Shown: positions 51,101 to 64,000 of the stretch, piece by piece
Layout of the letters: every line of letters begins with the position of its first letter
How positions within the stretch are numbered: position 1 is the stretch's first letter
Assembly: GCA_900239685.1 (NCBI GenBank)
Contig: OENT01000001.1
Coordinates: 558,001-622,000 of the forward strand
Direction of reading: 5' to 3'
DNA from: Rotaria macrura
Lineage: Eukaryota; Rotifera; Eurotatoria; Philodinida; Philodinidae
Length of the DNA stretch: 64,000 nt
Translations under genes and position numbers: made by a program
The notes under the pieces: model-generated
Seen by the model: only the letters and a program-made list of their open reading frames with translations
The model's database searches: none
Told to the model about the DNA's origin: nothing

Positions 51101-54027
51101 TGTTATTGTCAACTCACAATAAATTATAGCTGAGTAATTTTGACAGTTGAAAGTTTCACTTAGAAAATATCTCCGAATGATTACAATGATGATGATCATC
51201 ATCGTCATCCCCTCATATTTTCTGGTAAAGAAATAATTACGGAAAACCAAAATATTCGAAAACACTTCCAAAATTCAATCAGAGTCCATCAATGCCAATT
51301 CTCGACGACATTGCATAGTATGATTAAATTTCATGAAATGAATAAAAGTTCATTCAGTCTCTGAAAGAATACAATTTTCTAATCGATGATGAACCATTAG
51401 AAATCTGGGGTAGAAGAGAGAGAGAGAAGATATTTTTGTTTACAGTCCAAGACTAAAACTTTGTTCATCTGCGATTCACTAATTAGTTCGAAGAAACCAT
51501 CTCAAATATTTTTCTTGAGAATATCTGAGATATTGAACTTTGTTTTATTGAAACTTGTACGAATTTTTAGTAAACTTAACGAAAGGATTTCTACACTCGA
51601 TACATTTACTGAGAAGTGTTCAGTTTTCTGTTCGTATGAAGTAAAGTTAAACACAGATAAATTAGGCATTGTAAAATAATTTGAGAAATCAAGCAATGTG
51701 TTCTTCAGAGTTCTCAAGAATGTGTGTTCTCTTGGCTATTTACAAGGCACATGCTTTCACTGTGATAATCTGTACCATATGGAAACAAGAGATAAAGATT
51801 ATAGTTATCAATACAAAAGAAACATCAAATTTTGGGTTAAAGATATTACTTAACAAACGATTGTTTTCTTTTAGGTACAGCAAATGAAAGTTAAATTGAT
51901 ATTTAAGAATTTTCCAAGATGATATGATATGAAAAGTTAGTCAGTCTTTGTTCTACGCAAAATGCGTGTGTAAATCATGACCATCAGATAAATATCCGTC
52001 TTCTTAATTTTTTAAAGTGCTGATATAAATATTTGAAGATATGATTTAAAACAGAAGCAATGCCAACAACTTCATCAATAGAGTGCACTAAGTCAGATAC
52101 ACATGTATCAATAAAATCTAACTTGAACCAATTATAACTCTATATATTTTAGTGTTACTAGAGTCCATAAATATCTTATGAAAGAGTTATATGATCTTGA
52201 AAGTGATGGATATAACTAAGCATAGACAAATAAGGAAATAATTACAACGCCGAGTATCAAAAATAAATAGATTTTGTGAGAAACTATTTAAAGATATTCG
52301 TTAAATGACTGTATACTGGAGAAGTATTATATATATATCTCAATGGAACTTGAATGCTGTATTTGAAAGTGTGATTTCTGTGAAGGTTTTCCAATGAATT
52401 TCGGGCATTTCTCATGAGAAAAAGCAAGAGGTTTCTCAAAAACTCGAACCTATTAGAATCCAAAATTAATATGCTAGAGACATAATGAATATCAAAATTT
52501 TTCTTTCATCAATAACCCATTTGTATAATTAAAATCACGATCCAAGTCATTTTTTACTATTCAGTTTTTATTTGCACAGTATTCTACTATAATCGATTTT
52601 TAACCAATACACTCTTGAGTTCATGTGATATGAAAAAAATATATTAGTAGGTAACATTGAACTATCTTTTTGTTCTTCTTACTTAAAAAAATTGATAATG
52701 TTGCTTGTGGAAAGATTTATTTTAGTTCTAATTTAAATATCAGAGCTCGATAGCATTTCTTTTTATATTCAAATATTAAAAATTGCTTTGAACTTAATCG
52801 AATAATAGACGAAATTGTCAATATTCTAAATGTAAAGGAAAAATCCGAATTTCATTGCAGTATTGTTGTTTCAATAGAATTAGAGTCTAAGAAGAGATAA
52901 TGTTTTCAAATTTTTCTTGATGATTATGTCGTTTTCATATTATATTCTACTTGATTACTAACTAGCGTATTGAACTATCTTATTTACAGACCAGTGTCAA
53001 GTAAAGTGAAGCTGCTGATTGTGAAAATGTTGAATTCTCTATTTCCCTTTTTGATCGGTTCGACATGTAAAAAATCTTGGCATTAAACAGCAAACTCAAT
53101 TCGTATTTATTGTAATCATGTATATCATTATCAACGCATGAGTTCAATTATTGGAATGCTTAACAGTTGAAGATTTACAGTTTCAGTTGTCATATTATTC
53201 CTCACTGACATATTGCATACACTTTTCATATAAATGAAAGCTAGCCGAAAGTGTAGTAGAACAAGAAAGGATGAAGCAAACTATTCTGATACATCAATCG
53301 CTCTCGATAGATTAATCAACAATTGTTGTTTTATTGAGTATGAACGATACAGCTTATAGTTAGAAGACTTGCAACTGACTTGAAAAACAATGAATTTATG
53401 TTGGAATTAGTATAATACAGATAGTGAAATATGAAATATAAAAAGATTGGAAGATAGTATCGCCGTGAAAAATTCTCTTTCTAATATACCTATTTTCGAT
53501 ACTTCGATAGGTCTTCTTTCTTTCGTGTTTTTCCTTACGAGATGAAAGTTTTTTTATTCAGATGCTTGCAAATTAATTGATAATATTCAATAATGGGAAA
53601 AACCAATTTGAATAAAAATATTAAGATACTATGAATGGCTTACATCAAGTATCAAATTACTGTTTGATTTGGATGGGATATTACCCAACAAAGAAATAAA
53701 CGAACAATGGCCATTTTGCATTATGCTACATAGTAAGTGATATGAAAACTTCAATCTTGTAATGACTATAACCATAGTTTCACTATTGATATTTCGTTTT
53801 TTTTTCATATGACAAAACAAATTGAGAACGAAAATTTTTCTCTTCTTTTCTTTTAAAGTATAATTTTGAATTAACTCACTGTAAAGCTTGAACAAGCAAT
53901 TACTTCTGAATGTTCCATGTTATCATCGAACAATCGATGACAATTTTATAAAACAACCCAACATTTTGTAACTAAGATCATTCGTTCTCATTTCGAACAA
54001 ATATTTACCGATAAAAATATTGATAAA

Positions 54028-56712
54028 ATGATGCCACACATTGATATTCCACGACGAGAAATTCATTGTCATTCAACAAGACATCTTCGTCAAAAATCAA
54101 AATTATATACTTCAGATTCTTGTAAGCAACTTGCAGAGTATTCTGAGAAATTATTTCAAAGGATATTTCTAACGATCAATGATAGTTATACTTCTACAAG
54201 TCAAACATTGAATAATTCGGCATACTGTGATAAACAAAACTTAGAAAAACCGTCGATAGACGATATTCTTCAAATGTTAGTTGATTTTCTGGGTGAATTT
54301 TTACTTTTTCTTTCATCAATCGTTGAATATGAACGAGTTCAACATCGGGTTCAGTTGAAAAAAATCCTAGACATTGCTGAATTCATTTATCGATTTCGTT
54401 TAACATTAATTATGCAAATGAATAGAAGTCACGAGAATAAGATGTACTACTACTCGTCTATGCTAGATATCACATCTATCTCCTCGATTCTTCGCGAGCT
54501 AGCATCTTTCATGCACTATATAGACCAAGAACAACAACTAAAAGAAACTATGGTAGATTATTATCAGTCAACTGCATTCTGCCAATTATTAGATCGTTTA
54601 GAAATAGTCACGAAATCCTACATGAATTCTGTTGGTATGGATAACAATTTACATGTAGGTTAGAAATTTCATCACGTGCAAAATTTCATGGAGAAGAATG
54701 ATATTGAAAATTTCAGAGTTTACAAACACCATTATCTGACGCATATACATGCATGAAACCTCCATATATGATTGATAGTCCAACATTATTTACCGATAAT
54801 TTCATGACAGGTAGTTGTTTAAATATGTGTATGATGTGTCCAATCTTAGAAACGAGGAAAGATTTAAACGGAAGAGATGATAACTTGGGTTCGATGCATG
54901 GAGTCACTTATGAAAATATCCGCCGTAATTCAGGTTATACTGTTTGGGATCGTACACTATTGAATAGAAAGAAGCGATCATTTCGCAAAACATCAATAAA
55001 ACAATACCAACGCAATGGTCTTAAAAACGAATTATTCACAATTGACAGACATGAAGAACATATAGCAAGTTCTATGAACAATCAAATACCGGCCGTTCAA
55101 CAAATCATTGTTTTTGAACCCTCTGAAAAGATTCTTAAATTGACTCAACAAGCAGGTAACTTATTAGTAATCGTGTCTCACAAAAACAATTCTATTTTTG
55201 ACCATGTCATGCCATACAGATTCAAATGAAAAAATTGAAAGAATATCAACGAATTCTAGCAAATCTCGAAAGAATACTATTAAAAATAGACTAAGTAGTA
55301 GTCATATTGCATCACGGCAGAAATCCATTGGCAATTCAAAGCGATCTTCATCCTTCATGAGTGATGATTCTGATGTTGATTCACCCATTAGACTTCGTTC
55401 TATGGATTGTACGTTTTCTCTATATCAATATTAAATTCAAATATAGAATAGATTTTTAAATCTCTTTCGATGGATCTATATGTAGCAATCGACAGTCATG
55501 GACCTGAGACACCATCTCATGTCAGTCAACAACAATCGGCCACCTATAACAAATCTAATGCGAGGAGCATTTCACCATCATCCAGATCTTTTGAAATTCG
55601 TGACATAAAAACTCCACTGACAAAAATTTCACGTGACAGTAGCCAAAGTATGTCACCGGTACAAGATAAACCAAGTATTAGTACCCAATCAAATGAATCA
55701 GTTCAATCACGTAAACACCTATTGGCGAATAGTTTTACTGAAAATAAACATACGTTAAGTAATGATTTGAATACGGATGAACAAAGTTCAAAAAATTCTT
55801 TCAGTCAAACTCCGATATCGTATGAAAAAAATGTAAGTAAACTTTGTTAATAAATTAGAAATGTAAAATTTGCATAGTATTTCAATGAAAACGAAAGATT
55901 TCAACACTCTGTATTTGAAGTGAACATCATATCTAGTCAAATCATTAGTTTATACAAGAACGGAACTTAAATTCTGTGAATTCTATCATTTAAAATAATT
56001 TTGTTAGGTATGCCTTTTCGTTCTAAATAGGTCAACGATATCAACTTTCCTGTTGCATCGGCATCTTCGAATAGAGGGAAGCATAGCCCGAGCATACAAA
56101 GAACGCATTTGGAGCAACAATTGATGTCACCATTACCGATCATATCGGCACAACATAGAGATATTATCTATCGACAAACAGTTATTACAAGTCCAATATC
56201 AAATAAACAACCTTCCGTTAATAAAATTTCTCCATGCTATTCCAACTATAATGATTATTCTGAACGTCAAACATCACCTTCTCCAGGTTTTTCTAATGAA
56301 ACGAATGGTAAAGGATTAAAACAAAGTTGGCTCAATCATGACTTTAATTCATATAGGTAATATTTCCACATCGAACTTAATTCAAGAGCTTGACAGCATT
56401 GACAAAGCGCATACAACGATAAATGCATTAGATAACTACAATAAACACACACAGTTGCCCCAATTTTCTCCAGTGAATACACAACGACAACAATCTACTA
56501 GTGCAACAAGTGTCATTAATGCTTCACCATTATTTAAACAAATTAAAAGTCAACCACTCGACAAAAAGATATTCTCGTCCATGGCTAGAAAACACAGAAA
56601 ATGTTGTAATCAAAGAGTTCCTAGTCAACAGCAACAATCAAACGACGGCCACTATTTCCACAAATTTATGAATTGTTTTCGACGAACCATTGCCAAACGA
56701 ATTATAAAATAA
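54028..56712 (+). CDS. Unrecognised Ser-rich protein, six exons
   Basis: Exons 54028-54654, 54717-55155, 55220-55408, 55486-55832, 56031-56356 and 56397-56712 join in one frame and give 747 aa. Splice sites are consensus (GTAGGT, GTAACT, GTACGT, GTAAGT, GTAATA). The last intron is only 40 nt. Residues about 70-200 are predicted helical (IDDILQMLVDFLGEFLLFLS, LDIAEFIYRFRLTLIMQM) and look folded. The middle part has a Cys/Met cluster (GSCLNMCMMCP) and basic patches (NRKKRSFRK). From about residue 360 on it is Ser/Gln/Asn-rich and likely disordered (RSSSFMSDDSDVDSP, SPSSRSFEIRD), ending in a basic Cys-containing tail (FMNCFRRTIAKRIIK). There is no signal peptide or membrane segment. I know of no family match. 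The ATG is the first in frame; an upstream exon cannot be excluded. Confidence 0.75.
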
Positions 56713-57675
56713 TTGCATCAACAAGGGAACTAACATGAAATATAAACGAAAAATATACGGTCAGTATCAACAAATTTCGAAATAATTTCATTAATATGAT
56801 GCTATGAATTCAGTGACGCTGAATCAATCGACAAAAGTGAAAGCAGCCATCTGACTCTCACGTGAACAATTGGCTTCTATCATATAGATGAATTAACATG
56901 ACATTCTTAGGGAACTTGTTTTGCGAGAAAATAATTTTTCAGTCGTTTGATTATGATTGACTAATAGATAAAATCTTTTTGTATCAATTATTTTTAATCA
57001 TCTTGTCTTTGTCAACGATTTTGTTTAGTTACCATTAAACGTCTGTTAGATCAATGGCTGAATGAATATATCTGAAGGTTCTATTTTATCAGAAGGTTAC
57101 AGAATTCTTTGATGAGAACTCCCTCAACACATAATAGATGGCCAAGTAATCATGCCAGGTTTCTAGAGCTGTTTTATGTAAAACTTTTTAACAAATTATT
57201 ATACTGAACATTGAGAAGCAGTTTTTAGTCCAGTTTATAGTCCTACAGAATGAAGTGACATATCTTAAAGAACTGTATCGTAGAAGTTTGATTATTAACT
57301 TGAAAATTTCCTTTACGCGATATTTAGATTTAGAACATATCAAGAAATGCGTTTACGAGAATTTAGTCAGCAGCAAAAAATAGAAACAAAATGAATTACG
57401 AACTGAACAATCGGTGTCACATATTGGCATTCTGAATTATTGAATATAGCACATCAATAGAGACGCGATTAATTCCAACTTCACGTAAAAAAAACAAGAA
57501 CGCATGTAATCTCTTTAGAATCAAGTTAAAATGTGAGTTTATTTGAGAGCAACTTCAGAATTAATAATTTGATGGTGGAAAAACTAAAAATGAATGTATG
57601 AAAAAAGTTTTGTTCGAAGTGAAGTATTCCTTAAAAAGTGAAGAAAAAATATAATTAATGTCTTTTTTTGTGGAT
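56713..57675. other. Spacer between convergent genes
   Basis: About 960 nt between two convergent 3' ends (54028-56712 on plus and the PKHD1L1 homologue on minus). I see no coding signal. It holds the candidate poly(A) signal at 57538-57543 (minus). Confidence 0.5.
57538..57543 (-). terminator. Candidate poly(A) signal for PKHD1L1 homologue
   Basis: AATAAA on the minus strand, about 135 nt past the stop codon at 57676. Confidence 0.4.
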
Positions 57676-60600
57676 CTACTCGTATGTGATAATCCCCAAA
57701 CCAGCCATTGGTTTGCCTGAAGGTTGTTGCTTGCTGGATACCAAAGGACCAATTTTTGTAAGACTGAGAGAAGCAGATGGAATTCGTTTTTCATGTGGAT
57801 TATTTGATAGAGCTGAATAGAGTCGAGTTTCATCCATACTTGCTTCAGTATTTGGTTTATCAGATATTGGCTGCGATTGATGAACAGTCTTACTTACTGT
57901 TGCTGCTGTTGAAACCGCTGTTGTATGCTCATTATTAAGTTCTGCTGGACTTGGAGATGAACGTACTTCATCCAATTCATTCAAAAGAGGTTGACTTTTG
58001 TTTTTCTTTTGATATTTGAAGTAGCCAAAAACAGAAACAAGAATAAGGATGGCTCCACCAACGAGACCCCCAACAATACCACCAATTAGTCCTGCAATAC
58101 TTCCACCATCACTACTACTACCACTACTACCACTTGAGCTCGAACTTGATGTAGAATACCCTTGACCATTAATATCCATTGAGTCAATTTTTAAACCATC
58201 GATTGCGTTCAGATTATTCTGCATTGTATCATAACCTGATTTTGCTGCCACAGAGCTACTAGAACCAGTATCCGTAGAACTATAACCAGTAACAATACTA
58301 CCTAGAAGTATCAATCAATAAACGAAACTTAAAGAAAACATGTAAAATATGTGAATAGACCAACCTTTCTTAACAATAATATTGCTACTAATAGGTAATT
58401 TCAGGATTATAAATAAATAATTATAGATTGTACATTTTAGAATTTCAAGTGTACCGTTGGTATCGTATGCATCATAATCACCAGTGAAAGTTACATTTGA
58501 TGGTGGGAAACCAACGAAAACCTCGAGCACAGCTAAAGAATATTAATTAGTTCGCCCATGTTTCAAATATGTCTTTTATAGAGAAAATGAAGATACTTAC
58601 TAGAGTTTTCTTTAACTAAAATACTATTTGAAGTAAATGGTATTGAAAATTGGTTATCCGATGAGTTGATTTGAAGTTTTATAATGTACATTCCAACTTC
58701 AGTAATTGCAATATTTCTAGCCGTTATTGTACCCGCTGTTTTATCAACAACAATAGCTGAAGATGCAGTTGTTAATAGTGAACCGTTGCTTTGATATTGT
58801 AATGAAGTATAAAGGGAAACTGCTGCCTTCCATGTAAAATTACCCCATTGGATGTTTCCAATTTGAACTTTCGATTTTTTATCAACAATCACAACTGACA
58901 GATTGAACGTTTGATTTTTTGAAACAACATCAATGTTGATATATTGTTTAGCAGCCAATATCGGATTTGTAACTGATACTGATGATGAATTACATGTTAA
59001 ATTAGTAATCACAAAAGATGAGCTACAGAAATAAAAATAAAAACAAAAGAAGATCATAGTTTTAATCAACCATCAAACAAATCTATTCTAAATACTTGTC
59101 AACACCACGTGGAATAACAAAGGCGAATCGAATTTGGTAAGAACCATTTCCTGCTAAGCCGAACGTTGTAAATTGTGTTTGTCCGGACGAATAATTTGCA
59201 ATAGCACCAATAACTGGGACACCAGGTGATCCGATGACAACAGCAGCAACTTGCCATGGTTGATCATCGGAACCTAATTTGTCTATGATTTTACCAAAAG
59301 CATCAATGGCAACAAGTTTTGGTTGAACATCACATGGGCTTAGTAAGCGACAAGATGCTGGTGACGTTACTAGTACTAGTCGACTTATGATACCTAACGT
59401 TACGGTTGTTTGATTTTGTGGTTCTTGGACACTCAGAGTTGTTAGATTTGTCATATTTAAAACAGGATTAGCTGCCCATTCTACTTGTAATATGCCTGCC
59501 TGATAACGGTTAATGATGTCAGCCAATGTATTCGAAAGTACCTGTGCTGATGCACTGTCATCAGTGGATAAATTTGCAATTGGCTCTTCACGTATTTCAA
59601 CGCTTAAATACACTGTTGAGACTACAGATGATTGACGACGAATACGACTGAAAGGAACATATGAAATACACGTGTCAAGAAAAAGGAAACATCTATGAAT
59701 TGAAAGATGCTTACGTATTATTATTAGCAGAAACAATATTAACACGTCGAATTTTATCGGGAGTAACACCAAGTAGAGCAGCTAAATTAGCAACTAAATT
59801 AGTTGTAAAAAATGCTGATGGTGTCGTAGCTGGTAAACCAAAAGTTAATATAATTAATGGAGATATTTTTAGATCGATAACAGTAACACCATCAATTAAA
59901 AACGATGCCAGTTGTGTTGTTCTATATTTACAGAAAGATTTATATTGATATTGTACATATAGAATGACTTCTAAGTTTCTTTGACGAGCTGTATTCTTAA
60001 TGTTGTTTATTCGCAACGTAAATTTTCAAAAGAATCAAAATAGACATTCGTATAGAGAACTATATTTTCAACTAGATGGTACTAAGATGAAAAGCAACTG
60101 TTAGTATTTTCGAGGATAAAATGTTTTAATACATCAAAAAAATACGTGTCTAGTATTTAAAATATTCGATCGAGATCCTTCTCGAATTAATCATAATGAT
60201 CGAAAGAAAAAATTTAAAGTACTTGAAGCTGTTCGCTGACAGAAATACAACTATTTCGTATGAAGTACCAAAAACTACCGTTTCCTGCGCTTTTTAAAGA
60301 ACAAAAGCTTTTATCTTTGTCAAAATCGTCGTAGTTCAAATAAAAATAGTTATAGGTAATTGGTATGTGTTTTTTTAAAGATGATGGTTTGTTTGGTTAT
60401 TCTAATTAATGCAAAGACTCTTTCATTAATGATGTTTATTAGGTGAATATTTAGGTGTAAAATTTTTCAAAGAATTCATCTTGAGAACAAGCGATGGTCA
60501 TTTTTATTTTGATAATATGTTATTAGAAATAAATTTCCACGGAAATCACTGTTCGAAATCTAGCTTGTGTGTGAGTGTGTGTGTAATTGAGAAAGTCCGA

Positions 60601-63600
60601 AATCGAAAATATATTTGATAGAAAGTTTTTTTTACCACTGTCTACATCGCTAAAGTATATTTTCTTTACCTGTTAAAATAGTTTGTACCAGGTGGTGATG
60701 TAAATGTTACACCACTAGGTTGATCAAGTAACATCAAGGTTGTGAAATTTTGTGCACGATTTGTTGGTGATACATAAACATTGTTAGCATAAACATCGAT
60801 TTGTTGTAATGAATCATAATACAGAGCTAATGATGTTTTTATTGATGAATCAGCATTCAGTAATCGAAAACGCATTTGATTTGGTGTAGTACTTGATAGA
60901 TAGATATCATAATGATGTCTTGCTTGAACGATTGCCATAAATGTTGAAATACGTTTTTGACATGTATAGCCATTACACCATCCATGATCTTGTGGACCAT
61001 TAATTAAATCAATATAACCATTATCGGACATAACGGCAACTGGTGAAAGACGACGTGTTTCTGTGTCTGAATCCATACTTTCAATTATTAACATTCGATA
61101 ATCAGTTGTATTTCGACATAAATACATTTGATACGATGGTTGGTATGTACATGATGGTGAACGACTTATACCACGGCCAGGATATGTGATATTAATATTT
61201 AACATAGCACCATTGAGACTAGCTAATGCCACTGATGGAATACGATAGTCACCGACACCGTGAGCTTGATTACCTTAATAAAAAGTCAGAAGATAAAATA
61301 ATTAACTGATACATGACAGAAATAAATTTTTTTAGTACCCCAAAGGTATTCTGCTTGAGAGAAGACCGTTGACGGTTGACCAAATAAAGTGCCATCAGTA
61401 TCAATGAGTAAATCCTTTTTCAAGCCATCACAATCCATGTCTACAATGAATTAAATATAGAAATACATCAGACAAATAGACAAAAATTGTTCGTACCAAC
61501 ACAATCACTCGGATTAACAACACCGATATTTGGCCGTCCATTTAGAACTAAATTTGATAGCGATGCGTTATATACTGATATTTTATCTGTTACTATTGGA
61601 TGTTGACCATCATCGTTGTTTTGCGATACTTCAATGGCTATATCACGACGTGAACATATGTCATTAAAAAAAGCTAATGTTACATTCGTTATTGTCATTA
61701 AGCCATCAACTATATTTGCAAAAAAAACGTCATTTTTCAGAAAAATTTTATAAAAACTGATTAACATACTGTTTGGGTAGCTACCAATACCAGACCAGGG
61801 ATGATGCGGCATCATGTTGTCCCCTGAAAAGTAAGGGAAAGATATACCTGATCGACCACCTGGAAATCCCGGTGATGATGATGCAGATACGGCAGGAATG
61901 GCTTTCGAACCATATATCTCATTGTATGTACTATTATCCGGATAATCATTACAATCGTTTGGTGTTATGGCACCAATAACTAGTGAATTTCGAACTATTA
62001 TTGAATTGTTACCAAATTGATGTGATAGAGCTGAAGAAAATAATGCATATGGATTTTTAATGAATATCTTTCACTTTAAGAATAATGATTACCGGCTGGA
62101 CCCATAACAAGTGTAAAAATACCAACACTACCATCGGCTACTTTACATGAATCAATGATGATGTTGTGCGGTGTATTAATATAGATACCATAATACCATG
62201 CTTTGTAAGTTCTAAACAACAAAAAATATTAGAGATATTCCTAGAGAAAGAAATTTTCCACTTACTGAAAACCTTTGATTAATACACATTCTAAAACAAG
62301 GCCAATTCAGAAATTAAATTGAAATCAAGCCTTTTCTTATGACTTACTTGTATCGTATGGAAAACCTGTATCACTAGGCCACATATTAACACCAGACATA
62401 GTCGAATGAGCTTCGTTGTTGTCGTAGTCATTCATAACACCAGTTGGCAAAACGGTTCCTGGACATGCATTTCCTTGAATACGATAGGATAAACGTTGAG
62501 CACCCGATACCAAATTATCCTAAATGCAGTATTTCCTTATCTACATTAATAATTTGAATGAAAGAAATATACCTTCATGATCACACTAATAGCGTCTTTT
62601 GACATAATAGCACCATCATTATTAATATTGAACTGAGCGTATTCTGGTTGAGCCGCTCCTGACCAATATACTGTTGAAACAAGATTCTTCTGGATAAGAT
62701 TATTTTGTCCTGTAGCAACGATAGCTGATTCATAAGTATTATAAATAACATTATTCGTAATTGGTACGCCATTAGTGTTCCATAAGCCAATGCTAAAACA
62801 GTAATTTTATTTATTCAAATAATAAAAGTATTCGTTAACGTATACATACGCTGAATAGTAGCCAGTATCAAAAGAACACGAATCAACATATGTTGGCCGT
62901 GATTGATTAAAATCACCAAGATTATATAAATGAATAGCTTCGCGTTTATCTTCATTTGGTGCATCTACATACTGACCAAAACCGATGAATTGCGCATTTG
63001 ATAATCTTGCGTATCCTTTATAATACGTATATAAATATTCTGCCCCAACCGGATTCCAAATATCGATTCCGTAATCGGTAACAAGAATACGAAAACCGAA
63101 TTTTTCTGATGCTGGACTGCGATTGATAACACGTATATTCCTCGTTAAGAGACCAACAGCACCAGCCACATGATATATTTCACCATTAGGAAACACATTA
63201 TCGATGACAATATGTTTGTAGGCAAGATTGTTAGCCAATGTAAGTATTGTACCACCTCCGCTAATACCAACAATAGTATGCCGTTCCACATGTTCAATTC
63301 TCGTATCTGTTGTTGTTAAAATAATTTCATCACCAACGACCCAATTGACCGTTTGACTTAGTGTGATAGAGTTTTGACCGGCCAATGCTGTTGTGGCCAA
63401 ACGAGTCCAAGAGACATTATGTGAAATACCATGTAAATCGAGGCCACCTAAAACACCAATTACTCGAGGTCCAATCGAGCCGGCATCATTGGGTAGTAAG
63501 ACATTGACCGATGATGAACCAGTGATGATAATGTCGACCTTTGATCGAAGCGGATTTTTCGGCCAACCTAAAAAAAAAGGGCAACAAGGAAACATGCCAA

Positions 63601-64000
63601 GAATAACTAAAGTAAAAGGAATAATTGCTTACCAACAATCAATTGACCTCCGTTTATAAAAATACTATCAGCATACATCGTATTGTTCACATCCTAGGAG
63701 TGAAGTAATACATATCTGTTTTAGTAACTACAGAAAATACAATTCATACTTGTTCGAATTCGAGCACGCCATCGATACGTAATGAACGAATACTTGGTAG
63801 TGGATAATTAGCAACAAGCCAAACGCCACGAGGAATATAGATGTCTGTATAATTACCAGGTTTCACACCTCCTATAACGAGGAAAAACCATAGTGAGTTT
63901 AAAAAAATCATGTAATATAATTCTTTCGACTTACCGAATCCACCATAACCTTGAGATGCAAAGCTCCAATCTGAATCATTGGACCAGTATAGAGCATCAT
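57676..64000 (-). CDS. PKHD1L1: PKHD1L1 (fibrocystin-L) homologue, C-terminal part; 5' end outside window
   Basis: A large type I membrane protein, truncated by the window edge. Exons I could join from the 3' end: 57676-58301, 58365-58532, 58601-59022, 59096-59647, 59715-59921, 60670-61273, 61339-61440, 61497-61709, 61770-62030. Further exons lie near 62090-62215, 62280-62395, 62580-62790, 62847-63567, 63640-63695, 63750-63870 and 63935-64000. From the N side: a G8 domain (YWSNDSDWSF, NYTDIYIPRGVWLV, PLPSIRSLRIDG, SIGPRVIGVLGGLDLHG), parallel beta-helix repeats, then stretches close to human PKHD1L1 (VNPSDCVDMDCDGLKKD; RRLSPVAVMSDNGYIDLING; GPQDHGWCNGYTCQKR). Ig-like extracellular domains and a Gly-rich membrane helix (AGLIGGIVGGLVGGAILILV) follow, then a cytoplasmic tail of about 115 aa. 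Human PKHD1L1 coats hair-cell stereocilia; here a surface-coat or cilia-related role is only an inference. Intron 59922-60669 is the longest. Confidence 0.9.

Larger units (their letters stand above)
41646..54027. other. 12.4-kb gene desert with foldback elements
   Basis: I can support no conventional gene. All open frames on both strands are under 100 codons and show no domain. What I can see is a hAT-type MITE (42210-42585), a large imperfect inverted repeat (45765-46530), a compact near-perfect hairpin (48061-48158) and an isolated GC-richer 37-codon frame (47412-47525). The remainder is featureless AT-rich sequence. Confidence 0.5.

Noticed and set aside
59661..59948. 95-codon plus-strand open frame
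   Set aside because: Antisense shadow of two PKHD1L1 exons (59096-59647 and 59715-59921).
1..64000. CRISPR array, prokaryotic operon, horizontally acquired gene cassette or telomeric repeat
   Set aside because: I saw no regularly spaced direct repeats, no operon-like ORF packing with Shine-Dalgarno sites, no telomere-like tandem array and no coding region with bacterial-type composition. The conserved genes are spliced animal genes.

Overview
The window looks like nuclear DNA of an invertebrate animal, most probably a bdelloid rotifer. The evidence is strong AT richness (roughly 70% by eye), metazoan-type genes (MAP3K4, PKHD1L1, rhodopsin-type GPCRs, cytosolic asparaginyl-tRNA synthetase) and many GT-AG introns, mostly of about 40-120 nt. 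The phylum is an inference; the metazoan assignment is solid.

Layout, left to right. 1-2443: no gene, but a degenerate inverted and direct repeat cluster at 1435-1895. 2444-4120 (-): a two-exon neuropeptide-receptor-like GPCR. 4121-11241: gene desert. 11242-12195 (-): intronless MRM1, a mitochondrial rRNA 2'-O-methyltransferase. 12450-24897 (-): a MAP3K4/MEKK4 homologue that I could splice in one frame through 21 exons (about 2,286 aa), with an altered kinase core. 25132-28343 (-): NARS1, spliced through 15 exons into 564 aa. 28344-33599: no gene seen. 33600-38932 (+): a very divergent homologue of mitochondrial glycerol-3-phosphate acyltransferase (GPAT1/GPAM type) with none of the catalytic motifs intact. 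40497-41645 (-): an intronless GPCR. 41646-54027: a 12.4-kb desert with three foldback structures, one a well-defined hAT-type MITE with an 8-bp target duplication. 54028-56712 (+): a six-exon gene for an unrecognised Ser-rich protein. 57676-64000 (-): the 3' part of a PKHD1L1 (fibrocystin-L) homologue; its 5' part lies beyond the right edge.

The genes do not form a pathway or cluster; this is ordinary eukaryotic gene order. From 11.2 to 28.3 kb three genes lie head to tail on the minus strand with spacers of a few hundred bases. The parts most worth a second look are the apparently dead but open GPAT-like protein, the MAP3K4 kinase with HCD/DFN/PPE in place of HRD/DFG/APE, the unrecognised 747-aa protein, and the foldback-rich desert. 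Exon boundaries were derived by hand from reading-frame continuity and splice consensus and have no transcript support.
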